DNA of 64,000 nucleotides from Aquibaculum arenosum (GTDB lineage Bacteria; Pseudomonadota; Alphaproteobacteria; Kiloniellales; DSM-21159): NCBI RefSeq assembly GCF_029222965.1, contig NZ_JARHUD010000005.1, positions 1 to 64,000 of the forward strand, read 5' to 3'. Shown piece by piece: positions 25,591 to 35,288 of this stretch (position 1 is its first letter; each line of letters starts with the position of its first letter). The notes under the pieces were generated by a model. It saw only the letters and a program-made list of their open reading frames with translations, ran no database searches and was not told where the DNA came from. The position numbers and the translations under genes were made by a program.

Positions 25591-25612
25591 GGGCGCCGGT
25601 TATCCGGCGCCC
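25591..25612 (+). promoter_or_regulatory. Intra-operon hairpin between dctP and dctQ
   Basis: GGGCGCCGG, loop TTAT, CCGGCGCCC form a perfect 9-bp stem 7 bases after the dctP stop, followed by TATCTTT. It could stabilise dctP mRNA 3' ends or partly terminate transcription, giving more receptor than permease. Confidence 0.65.
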
Positions 25613-25635
25613 TATCTTTCGCGCTGGAGGGGGAC

Positions 25636-26244
25636 ATGGCAACGGAAGAGCTGGATGTGCCGGCGTCCCCGGACGCCCAGGAAGGTCGGATTACACCCGC
25701 GCGTGCGATCAAGGACGAACAGGGCGCTGCTTCGTCTTTTGGAAGAGCACTGACTTTCGTTGAAGAGCGACTGGCCGCCGGTCTCCGATGGATCATGTTC
25801 CTGTCGCTGCTGGGGCTGTCCCTGACCATGGTGGCGCAGGTCGTGATGCGCTACCTGCTTGAGTGGCCCTTTCTCGGTATTGAGGAAATGGCGCCCCTTC
25901 TGGCGCTTTGGTGCTACTTCGGCGGCATGGTCTACAGCACGCGCCACCGAACGCACATTGAAGGCGGCATTCTGACTCTGATCACCTCCAACCCCCGGAT
26001 CATCGGGGTTGCGCGCGCGCTCGGTACGGCGATCGCTCTGGTGGTGCTCTGCGTCTTTTTCTACTACGCCTATGCCATCGTGCAGTTCAATTTCGATATT
26101 GGCCGGAAAAGCGCCTATCTGCGCTGGCCCCGATATCTCTGGGACCTTTCCTTCCTGGTCGGTATGGCCGGCATGGCCCTGTACCTTCTGATTCAGCTCT
26201 GGTTTGAACTGAGACACGTGAAGCTCGTGTGGGGTGGCCGTTAA
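25636..26244 (+). CDS. dctQ: TRAP transporter small permease subunit
   Basis: This 202-aa inner-membrane protein has about four membrane helices and a 50-residue cytoplasmic N-terminal extension. FLGIEEMAPLLALW followed by the YSTRHRTHIEGG loop is typical DctQ. It partners DctM, whose ATG follows its stop directly. Confidence 0.87.
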   Translation: MATEELDVPASPDAQEGRITPARAIKDEQGAASSFGRALTFVEERLAAGLRWIMFLSLLGLSLTMVAQVVMRYLLEWPFLGIEEMAPLLALWCYFGGMVYSTRHRTHIEGGILTLITSNPRIIGVARALGTAIALVVLCVFFYYAYAIVQFNFDIGRKSAYLRWPRYLWDLSFLVGMAGMALYLLIQLWFELRHVKLVWGGR

Positions 26245-27537
26245 ATGCTCTTTTTACTCGCCATCCTGCTGGTCATTGCCCTGATCCTGATCGAGGTGCC
26301 GATAGGCTTTGCCTTCGGGATCGGCGCACTCTTCTACGGTTTTGTCGCCGGTATTGACATTTCCTTTCATGCGACTGCTGGCTTCACGCAGATAAGCGCC
26401 TTCACCTTGCTGGCCATCCCGCTTTTCATCTACGCAGGCTCGCTTATGGGGGCCGCCGGCATCTCCGACCGTCTGCTTGCCTTCGTGAACGCTTTTGTCG
26501 GCCGCACGAAGGGCGGCCTCGGAGCGGTGACGGTTCTTACCTGCGCCCTTTTCGGTGCGATCTCCGGCAGTGCAGCCGCCGCCATTGCGGCGATCGGCCG
26601 GATCATCGTTCCGCGCATGATCGAGGAGGGCTACCCACCCGGTCACGCGACGGCGCTGCTCAGCGTTTCATCGGTTTTGGCGTTCCTGATTCCCCCAAGC
26701 ATACCCATGATCGTCTTTGCGATCGCGATCCGGGAGTCGGTTGCGAAGGCATTCTTGTCGACGGTCATTCCTGCGCTGCTGCTGATAATCATCTATTGCG
26801 TGCTGAACTTCATATTCCTGCGCAAGAACACCAGCATAAAGGTCTCGCCCAAGCAGCCGCTCGCGAAGACCGCGCACGAGGCGATCTTCGCCGGAAAGCG
26901 GGCGATACTCGCGCTCTTGATGCCCCTCATCATTCTGGGCGGCATCTATTCGGGCATCGCAACGCCGACGGAAGCCGGCGCAGTGGCGGCCGTCTATGCC
27001 CTCTTCGTCGGGCTGCTCGTGTATCGCTCGGTCTCCTTCAAGAACCTCTTCGGTACCACTGTCGATGCCGCACGCCTGACCGGCAGCATCGTCATGATCC
27101 TGCTGTTCCTCTTTGTCATGAGCCGCGGCATGGTCCTTGCGAATGTGCCAGGCAACGTGGCGGACTTTCTGCTCTCCGTCAGCGAGAACAGGATCGTCAT
27201 CCTCCTCATGATCAACCTGCTGCTGTTGATCATGGGGATGATCATCGATGACGTATCCGGGAGTGTCTTGGCGGCCATCATACTGCTTCCCGTGACGCAG
27301 GAGATCGGCCTGGATCCCATCCATTTCGCGGCCATCGTCGGCGTCAATCTCGGGCTGGGGAATGTTACCCCTCCCTGCGCCCCGCTTCTCTTCATGGCCG
27401 GCGGAGTCACGGGAACACCCCTGGCCAACTACGTCGGCCACACAATGCGATTTCTTCTGCTGGGTCATGTTCCAGTGCTGTTTCTGGTCACCTTCATACC
27501 TGAGTTGGCCCTCTTTCTGCCGGGGCTGCTGGACTAG
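26245..27537 (+). CDS. dctM: TRAP transporter large permease subunit
   Basis: This 430-aa protein is the sodium- or proton-coupled translocation subunit. It has about 12 hydrophobic helices and the family signatures AISGSAAAAIAAIG (about 95-108) and ATPTEAGAVAA (about 237). NLGLGNVTPPCAP near 373 is the conserved C-terminal loop. Length is normal for DctM. With DctP and DctQ it forms a complete transporter. Confidence 0.9.
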   Translation: MLFLLAILLVIALILIEVPIGFAFGIGALFYGFVAGIDISFHATAGFTQISAFTLLAIPLFIYAGSLMGAAGISDRLLAFVNAFVGRTKGGLGAVTVLTCALFGAISGSAAAAIAAIGRIIVPRMIEEGYPPGHATALLSVSSVLAFLIPPSIPMIVFAIAIRESVAKAFLSTVIPALLLIIIYCVLNFIFLRKNTSIKVSPKQPLAKTAHEAIFAGKRAILALLMPLIILGGIYSGIATPTEAGAVAAVYALFVGLLVYRSVSFKNLFGTTVDAARLTGSIVMILLFLFVMSRGMVLANVPGNVADFLLSVSENRIVILLMINLLLLIMGMIIDDVSGSVLAAIILLPVTQEIGLDPIHFAAIVGVNLGLGNVTPPCAPLLFMAGGVTGTPLANYVGHTMRFLLLGHVPVLFLVTFIPELALFLPGLLD

Positions 27538-27643
27538 GTCTGACGTCAACTGAGAGCGGCTTTACGCGGCGGGCCGGATCGCGAGGCGATGCGTCCTGAG
27601 CGTGACCCGCTCCAAGAAATCGCAACAAGGAGTAACAAAGAAA

Positions 27644-28792
27644 ATGTTGTCAGAGGCGAAGCTCCGGACGTCGAGGCTGGAGCAGAGGATGGAAGAGTGC
27701 GGCATAGAGGTCGCCCTGATCACTGCAGAGGATTCCATCGCCTATCTTGCCGGCTTTTGGGGGTACTTGGGTGTGGAGTTCGGGCGTCCGACGATGCTGG
27801 TCGTGCGGCCGGGTCATGAGCCGGTGGTCATCACCCCTCTCATGGAGCAGGAGATGGTCGCGGCGATGACCTGGGTGACGGACATTCGGGTCTGGGAGGA
27901 TGCCGGGCCGCGCAGCTGGGGCAGGGTGCTCGGCGAGGCCCTGGGCGGCGACCTGCAATCCGTTCACGTGGAGAAGCGAAGGCTGCCGGCCATCATTCGC
28001 GGTTGGCTGGATGAACAGGATCTAAAGCTCGAGGATATTTCGCCGCTGCTGGACGAACTGCGGATGATCAAGTCCGAGCTCGAAATAGACGTCATGAAGA
28101 AGGCGGGCACCATTGCTGGCGCGATGATGAAGGCCGCACACACCTCGTTGAAGGTCGGGGCGCGTGAGTATGAGTCCGCCCTGGCGGTCATCGATGCGGG
28201 GACGCGCGCGGCGGCTGGTTTCCTGACCGACAAGGGATGGGAGAGGTTCGTCTCGCCCATGATCCATAACCTGCAGATACTCCAGAGCGGGCCCGACACC
28301 TCAATGGTTCACCGGCGTGCGAGCGTGCGGCAGTACCAGCAGGGCGACCCCGTCTATTTCTGCTTCTGCAACATGGTGCAGTTCAAACAGTACAAGCTGG
28401 GCTTCGACCGCATGTTCCACATCGGAGGCGTCGACGCGAAGGCGGAGCATGTGCAACAGGCAGCGATCGATGCACAGCGGCGGGCGCTGGAAGCCATTCG
28501 CCCTGGGGTCCGTGCGGAAGAGGTGGCCGCTGCCGCCAATGAGGTCTATCGGGAACGCGGTTATGAAACCGGCTACCGAACCGGAAGAGCGATCGGCACA
28601 GCCTCTCTAGAGGCACCGGAACTGAAAGCGGGCGACAAAACCATACTGCAGCCGGGGATGACCTTTGCCGTGGATGGCGGCATTTCGATCGACCGCGAGT
28701 GTGGTGGCAGGATCGGCGATTCCATCGTGGTGACGGAAGAGGGTTTTGAGTTCCTCACGAACTATCCACGAGAGATTCTGCTTGTAGAATGA
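27644..28792 (+). CDS. Creatinase-like M24-family hydrolase lacking metal ligands
   Basis: This 382-aa protein is read from ATG 27644, which has AAGGAG 11 bases upstream; a GTG at 27602 would add 14 residues. It has the two-domain creatinase/aminopeptidase P architecture. The five metal ligands of M24 peptidases are not conserved: the positions read Cys, Gly (KLGFDRMF), Arg (TGRAIGT), Asp (FAVDGG) and Gly (GGRIGDS). The His before GDPVYF (MVHRRAS) and the CFCN region instead resemble metal-independent creatinase. It probably hydrolyses a small C-N compound delivered by the TRAP system. The substrate is unknown. Confidence 0.75.
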   Translation: MLSEAKLRTSRLEQRMEECGIEVALITAEDSIAYLAGFWGYLGVEFGRPTMLVVRPGHEPVVITPLMEQEMVAAMTWVTDIRVWEDAGPRSWGRVLGEALGGDLQSVHVEKRRLPAIIRGWLDEQDLKLEDISPLLDELRMIKSELEIDVMKKAGTIAGAMMKAAHTSLKVGAREYESALAVIDAGTRAAAGFLTDKGWERFVSPMIHNLQILQSGPDTSMVHRRASVRQYQQGDPVYFCFCNMVQFKQYKLGFDRMFHIGGVDAKAEHVQQAAIDAQRRALEAIRPGVRAEEVAAAANEVYRERGYETGYRTGRAIGTASLEAPELKAGDKTILQPGMTFAVDGGISIDRECGGRIGDSIVVTEEGFEFLTNYPREILLVE

Positions 28793-29057
28793 GAACCCGA
28801 AGGCGGTTTCAGCTGTCACTTGCGGCCATTGCCGGCCGTGGCGCGGTCTAGGAGGATTGGCGGGGCGGGCGTGCCGCCCTCAAGTGAGGCAAGCGTCTGC
28901 CCCGCCCGCCGCCGTCTGACACAGTGCCTCCTTCTTGTGCTCGATCAGATAAGACATTCCGCCATATCGAGCGCTTGTTGATCTTCTGCAAGAACGGGAA
29001 CCTCCCTTCTCCAGAGTTTGCCACTAAAAGTAGAAGCGACATTCTCGGCAACCATTG
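28793..29057. other. Intergenic tail of the catabolic module
   Basis: There is no gene. A GC-rich inverted segment (GGCGGGGC near 28859 and GCCCCGCC near 28911) could form a hairpin after the hydrolase gene. The rest shows nothing recognisable up to the 254-bp repeat. Confidence 0.4.
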
Positions 29058-29311
29058 AACAGGCCAGCCGCGACATCCCGCTCATCCTGATGCACGACGC
29101 CAAGGGCCTGGAATACCGCGCCTGTGCGGTGATGGCCGTGGACGAGGACGTGCTGCCGGACCCGGACCGCCTGGAAGCCGTGGGCGACCTCGCCGACCTG
29201 GAAGCGCTGCAGGAAACCGAACGCCACCTGCTCTACGTCGCCTGCACCCGCGCCCGCGACCGCCTGCTGATCAGCGGCGTGGAGCCGGGCTCGGAGTTTC
29301 TCGACGATCTG
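29058..29311 (+). repeat. 254-bp exact direct repeat, copy 2 (orphan helicase 3' end)
   Basis: This repeats 21771-22024 exactly. An open frame 29018-29323 reads through it, giving 85 helicase C-terminal residues followed by IGQ and a stop. It has no helicase body upstream, so it is a gene fragment. It may hold the original helicase terminus, displaced when the 7-kb module entered. Confidence 0.95.
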
Positions 29312-29358
29312 ATTGGTCAGTAGGGGAGGGCGGTTCCCAAAGGTTGCGGAAAGAGTAA

Positions 29359-30690
<1,332 letters not shown>

Positions 30691-30691
30691 C

Positions 30692-31705
30692 ATGGCGCGC
30701 ATGTCCATGATCGAAGCGATCCGCTCTGCCATGGAGGTGTCGATGGCCGAGGACGAGCGGGTGGTCGTTTTCGGCGAGGACGTGGGCTACTTCGGCGGTG
30801 TCTTCCGCTGCACCCAGGGACTGCAGCAGAAGTACGGCGTGGCACGCTGCTTCGATACGCCGATCAACGAGTCGGGCATCGTGGGCGCGGCCATCGGCAT
30901 GGCCGCCTACGGGCTGCGGCCCTGTGTCGAGATCCAGTTCGTCGACTATATGTATCCGGCCTACGACCAGATCGTCTCGGAGGCGGCGCGCATTCGCTAC
31001 CGCTCGGCTGGCCAGTTTACCTGCCCAATCGTCATTCGCATGCCCACCGGCGGCGGCATCTTCGGCGGTCAGACCCACAGCCAGAGCCCGGAAGCGCTCT
31101 TCACGCACGTCGCGGGGCTGAAAACCGTCGTGCCCTCCAATCCACAGGATGCCAAAGGCCTCCTGATCGCGGCGATCGAGGATCCGGACCCGGTGATCTT
31201 CCTCGAGCCGAAGCGGCTCTACAACGGCCCCTTCGACGGGCATCACGATCGCCCCGTCACCCCCTGGTCTACTCATCCCCTGGGCGAGGTTCCCGACGGG
31301 CATTTCACCGTTCGGCTGGGCGAGGCGGTGGTGAGGCGGCCCGGAAAGGCAGTGACGGTGCTGGCCTATGGCACGATGGTGCATGTGGCCGAGGCCGCGG
31401 CCGAGGAGGCGGGTGTGGACGCCGAGGTAATCGACCTGCGCACGCTTCTGCCGCTTGACCTGGAGACCGTGGCGACCTCGGTGAAGAAGACCCGGCGCTG
31501 CGTCGTCATCCACGAGGCCACGCTGACGTCTGGTTTCGGCGCCGAGCTGGTGGCGCTGGTGCAGGAGGAATGCTTCTGGCACCTGGAGGCGCCGATCATG
31601 CGCGTTGCCGGCTACGACACGCCCTATCCCCACGCGCAGGAATGGGCCTACTTCCCGGGGCCAAGGCGGGTTGCCGAGGCGCTGGTTGCGACGATGGAGG
31701 CGTGA
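30692..31705 (+). CDS. bkdA2: Branched-chain 2-oxoacid dehydrogenase E1 beta
   Basis: This 337-aa transketolase-like beta subunit forms the alpha2-beta2 E1 enzyme. The start is ATG 30692; an upstream open frame is a shadow of bkdA1. Signatures are FGEDVGYFGGVF, NESGIVGAAIGMA, EIQFVDYMYPA and GGQTHSQSPEA. Normal length. It lies one base after bkdA1 and three bases before the E2 gene. Confidence 0.93.
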   Translation: MARMSMIEAIRSAMEVSMAEDERVVVFGEDVGYFGGVFRCTQGLQQKYGVARCFDTPINESGIVGAAIGMAAYGLRPCVEIQFVDYMYPAYDQIVSEAARIRYRSAGQFTCPIVIRMPTGGGIFGGQTHSQSPEALFTHVAGLKTVVPSNPQDAKGLLIAAIEDPDPVIFLEPKRLYNGPFDGHHDRPVTPWSTHPLGEVPDGHFTVRLGEAVVRRPGKAVTVLAYGTMVHVAEAAAEEAGVDAEVIDLRTLLPLDLETVATSVKKTRRCVVIHEATLTSGFGAELVALVQEECFWHLEAPIMRVAGYDTPYPHAQEWAYFPGPRRVAEALVATMEA

Positions 31706-31708
31706 CCC

Positions 31709-33010
31709 TTGGCCGAGCTCGTCATCAAACTCCCGGATATCGGCGAAGGCGTGGCCGAGGCGGAACTGGTCGAATGGCAGGTGCAGGTCGGCGATCTCGT
31801 TCGCGAGGACGACACGCTCGCCGCCGTGATGACCGACAAGGCCACCGTCGAGATCCCCGCGCCGCGCGACGGCACCGTCGCCTGGCTGGGGGCGGAGGTG
31901 GGCGAAAAGATCGCCGTTGGCGCACCGCTTGCCAAACTGACGGTCGCGGGAGAAGGGGACACCGAAGCAGAGTCCGCAGCCGAGCCAGAGCCGGCGCGGG
32001 AGCAGGAGGCGGAAGCGGCGGAGGCGCCTGCGGCACCACCCGAGCCACAGCCGGCCAAAGTGCGCACGAAGGAGGCTGACGCGGAGCCTCCGGTCTCTGC
32101 ACGACCCGGTCCGGTCCTTGGTGGCAGTGCCCTGCCGCGCCCTGAAGGCGAACGGCCGCTGGCATCGCCGGCGGTGCGGCTCAGGGCGCGGGAGGCGGGA
32201 ATAGATCTGCGCCAAGTCCAAGGCACAGGCCCGGCCGGCCGAATCACCCATGAGGATCTCGACACTTTCACCAAGGGTGGGACTGCCCTCGGTCGCCTGC
32301 AGCGCCGCACCGAGGTGGAAGAGATCAGGATCATCGGTCTGCGCCGGCGCATCGCCGAAAGGATGACGCTGGCCAAGGACCGGATCGCGCATATCACCTA
32401 CGTCGAGGAGGTCGACGTCACGGCACTGGAGGATCTGCGCGGCAAGCTGAATGCCGAGGATCGGGACGGCCTGCGCCTAACGATCCTGCCCTTCCTGATC
32501 CTAGCCCTCGTCCGCGCGGTGGAGGAGCAGCCTCTGGTCAATGCGCTTTTCGATGACGAGGCGGGGATCCTTCACCGTCACGCGGCCGTCCATGTGGGTA
32601 TCGCAACCCAAACGCCTGGCGGATTGATGGTTCCGGTCGTGCGCCATGCGGAGGCACGGGGCCTGCGCGATTGCGCCGCCGAACTCGCTCGCGTGACCGC
32701 GGCGGCCCGCGACGGCTCCGCCAGGCAAGAGGAGTTGAGCGGCTCGACCATCACCATCACCTCGCTCGGCGCGCTGGGCGGCATCATGTCGACGCCGATC
32801 ATCAATCATCCGGAGGTGGCGATCGTCGGGGTCAACAAGATCGCGGTGCGCCCGCACTGGGATGGCCAGGGTTTCGTCCCGCGCAAGATGATGAATCTCT
32901 CCTCTAGTTTCGATCATCGGGTCATCGATGGCTGGAACGCGGCCAGCTTCGTGCAGCGCCTGAAGACCCTCCTGGAAACCCCGGCCATGCTCTTCATGGA
33001 GGTGCCGTGA
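31709..33010 (+). CDS. bkdB: Branched-chain 2-oxoacid dehydrogenase E2 (lipoyl acyltransferase)
   Basis: This 433-aa core of the complex has one N-terminal lipoyl domain with Lys44 (MTDKATVEI), an acidic Ala/Pro/Glu hinge (about 86-140), a peripheral subunit-binding domain (SPAVRLRAREAGIDLRQVQG, about 150) and a CoA acyltransferase domain ending in SSSFDHRVIDGW with the catalytic His and Asp. It uses a TTG start at 31709 preceded by GGAGG. It overlaps the E3 gene by 4 bases. Confidence 0.93.
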   Translation: MAELVIKLPDIGEGVAEAELVEWQVQVGDLVREDDTLAAVMTDKATVEIPAPRDGTVAWLGAEVGEKIAVGAPLAKLTVAGEGDTEAESAAEPEPAREQEAEAAEAPAAPPEPQPAKVRTKEADAEPPVSARPGPVLGGSALPRPEGERPLASPAVRLRAREAGIDLRQVQGTGPAGRITHEDLDTFTKGGTALGRLQRRTEVEEIRIIGLRRRIAERMTLAKDRIAHITYVEEVDVTALEDLRGKLNAEDRDGLRLTILPFLILALVRAVEEQPLVNALFDDEAGILHRHAAVHVGIATQTPGGLMVPVVRHAEARGLRDCAAELARVTAAARDGSARQEELSGSTITITSLGALGGIMSTPIINHPEVAIVGVNKIAVRPHWDGQGFVPRKMMNLSSSFDHRVIDGWNAASFVQRLKTLLETPAMLFMEVP

Positions 33011-34422
33011 TGAAGGAGCTTTCCTGCCAGCTCCTGGTGATCGGGGCGGGCCCCGGCGGCTATGTCTGCGCGATCCGTGCCGGCCAGCTGGGGCTCGACA
33101 CCGTGGTGGTTGAGGCTGCACGCCCGGGTGGTGTCTGCCTCACGGTGGGCTGCATCCCTTCCAAGGCGCTGATCCATGTGGCGGAGGAGTACGCCAAAGC
33201 CGCGGCGGCCGCAGCCAGCGGGACACCCTTTGGCCTGCACGCGCCGCCGCCGGAGCTCGATCTGGCGCAGGCGGTGAGCTGGAAGGAGGGGATTGTCGAG
33301 CGCCTAACCCTCGGCGTGGCGCAGCTGTTGAAACGCGCGGGCGTGAAATCGGTGGCGGGCTGGGCCCGTTTTCGCGACGGCAAGACCGTGGAGGTCGAGA
33401 CCGCAACCGGGCCGCAGGTGATCCGGGCCGAGAACGTGGTGATCGCCACAGGCTCGACGCCGGTCGAGCTGCCTGCGCTGCCGTTCGGCGGCAAGGTGAT
33501 CTCCTCCAGCGAGGCGCTGAAGCTGACCCGGCCGCCCGAGCGGCTGGTGGTGGTGGGCGCCGGCTATATCGGGCTGGAACTCGGCACCGCTTTTGCGAAG
33601 CTCGGCAGCCGGGTCACCGTGGTCGAGGCCGAGGACCGCATTCTGCCCCAGTGGGACCGGGAGCTTACCCGCCCCGTGGCGAAGCGCCTCGAGACACTGG
33701 GCGTCGAAATCATCCTCCGCGCCAAGGCACGGCGCCTATCCTCTGACGCCACCGCGCTGGTCGTGGAGACCGCTGAGGGCGAAGAACGCCGTCTACCGGC
33801 CGACCAGGTTCTGGTCACCGTCGGTCGTCGGCCGCTGGTCGAGGGCTGGGGGCTCGAGGAGCTCGACCTCGATCGGGACGGGCCTTTCCTGCGCATCGAC
33901 GGGCAGTGCCGCACCTCGATGCGCGGCGTCTATGCCATCGGCGATGTGACCGGGGAGCCGATGCTGGCCCACCGCGCCATGGCCCAAGGCCATATGGTGG
34001 CTGAGATCCTCGCCGATAAGCCTCGGGCGTGGGACACGCGCGCCATCCCGGCCGTCTGTTTTACTGATCCGGAGGTGGTTTGCGTCGGCCTGTCACCCGA
34101 GGAGGCGCGCGCAACCGGCCGCGAGATCCGCCTCGGCCAGTTTCCCTTCAGTGCCAACGGGCGGGCGATGACGCTGGGAGCGGATGCCGGGGGAAGCGAT
34201 GCCGGCTTTGTCCGCGTGGTCGCACGCGCGGACAACCACCTGGTCCTCGGTGTGCAGGCGGTGGGGCCGGGCGTCTCCGAGCTTTCCGCCGCTTTCATTC
34301 TCGCCATCGAGATGGGTGCGCGCCTCGAAGACATCGCCGGTACCATCCACGCTCACCCCACCCAGAGCGAGGCCTTTCCTGAGGCGGCTCTCAAGGCGCT
34401 GGGGCAGGGGCTGCACGTATAA
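33007..34422 (+). CDS. lpd: Dihydrolipoyl dehydrogenase (E3)
   Basis: This 471-aa FAD flavoprotein reoxidises the lipoyl groups of E2 with NAD. FAD site GAGPGG is at 13-18, the redox pair Cys44/Cys49 is in CLTVGC, the NAD site GAGYIGLELG is near 183, and the C-terminal catalytic His is in HAHPTQSEAF. Being in the same operon suggests an E3 dedicated to this complex, often called lpdV or bkdC. Confidence 0.93.
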   Translation: MMKELSCQLLVIGAGPGGYVCAIRAGQLGLDTVVVEAARPGGVCLTVGCIPSKALIHVAEEYAKAAAAAASGTPFGLHAPPPELDLAQAVSWKEGIVERLTLGVAQLLKRAGVKSVAGWARFRDGKTVEVETATGPQVIRAENVVIATGSTPVELPALPFGGKVISSSEALKLTRPPERLVVVGAGYIGLELGTAFAKLGSRVTVVEAEDRILPQWDRELTRPVAKRLETLGVEIILRAKARRLSSDATALVVETAEGEERRLPADQVLVTVGRRPLVEGWGLEELDLDRDGPFLRIDGQCRTSMRGVYAIGDVTGEPMLAHRAMAQGHMVAEILADKPRAWDTRAIPAVCFTDPEVVCVGLSPEEARATGREIRLGQFPFSANGRAMTLGADAGGSDAGFVRVVARADNHLVLGVQAVGPGVSELSAAFILAIEMGARLEDIAGTIHAHPTQSEAFPEAALKALGQGLHV

Positions 34423-34525
34423 GTGCGGTGTCAGCCCCGATGCAGAGGCAGGTCCGTGGAGCTTCTACACGCTTTCGGCGATGGGGGGCGGCGATAGAGA
34501 AAGCCGCTCCCAAATGGTGCCCCGT

Positions 34526-34699
34526 CTAGACCTGCTCGGGGGCGTCGCCGCAGCCCGCTTCGATCTCTTGCAGCGCGGGGACCAGGTCGGCGGCTTCCTC
34601 TGCGGTGAAGCCGAGATCGCGTAATGCCGCCTCCGCCTCCGCGCGGGTGACTTGCTCAGCACTGCAGCCCTCGCGCGATCCCCCATCCCCATCCGCCAT
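34526..34699 (-). CDS. Small acidic protein of unknown function
   Basis: This 57-aa frame starts at ATG 34699 with a GGGGGG ribosome site a few bases upstream. The sequence is acidic and helix-forming (RAEAEAALRDLGFTAEEAAD then LVPALQEIEAG) with two cysteines. It faces the lpd gene tail to tail. I know no family; the good start site and codon use favour a real gene over chance. Confidence 0.5.
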   Translation of the reverse strand: MADGDGGSREGCSAEQVTRAEAEAALRDLGFTAEEAADLVPALQEIEAGCGDAPEQV

Positions 34700-35288
34700 G
34701 GTAACCCCCCTGAAGAGTTCACGTATCAATATGGCTCTTCTCGCCCCGTGGAACGCGTGGCCATAAAGCCTTTCGCGCCCAACGCGGTTGCTATTATGGA
34801 ATGAAAAACGGCGGATTGCAACTAGAAAAGGAACAAGGTGCTGGTAAAGCGCACGACCTTGCTGTAGGGCCGTGTAACAAAAATGTGACCGGGTTGCTGC
34901 AGTGGTCGCTGCGGTGACTGATCATAGCAGGTGTAATCCAGGTAATGGCCGAAGAAAGGGTGCGTCCCCCTTCAAACGAACGGGGCTGCGAGGGTCATCA
35001 CGCGCTAGTGACAGTGGTAGAGCGCTGGACAGAATGCAGCGATTGATCCATCCTTTACCCCCTTCGGATGTGGTTTGTGATTGTAAGTGTTAACGCAATA
35101 GAAAGGTGGGCGGCCAAGCGTTGTTTAAGTAAAAAGACAATTTTAGAAAAATTTTGCGAAATGACAAGCCGCTGCGAACTGCCCTTTCCACCGCCTCTTT
35201 TTGCCGTGGAATGGCTCGCTGCTGGTGAGGGAAGTATCGAATGGCAATAATATTGCTTCGAACAGGGTGAGAAAGTCGGTGATGCAAG
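34700..35288. other. Long intergenic region before the polysaccharide locus
   Basis: About 590 bases contain no convincing gene on either strand. The part 35080-35170 is AT-rich (TTTAAGTAAAAAGAC and ATTTTAGAAAAATTTTGCG) and may hold the promoter of the glycosyltransferase at 35289. I see no JUMPstart/ops element, the usual mark of RfaH-controlled O-antigen operons. This is the boundary between the core-metabolism operon and the variable glycan genes. Confidence 0.5.

Noticed and set aside
28859-28918. Strong terminator after the creatinase-like gene
   Set aside because: The GC-rich inverted segments pair only in part and no T-run follows, so it is mentioned only as a possible hairpin.
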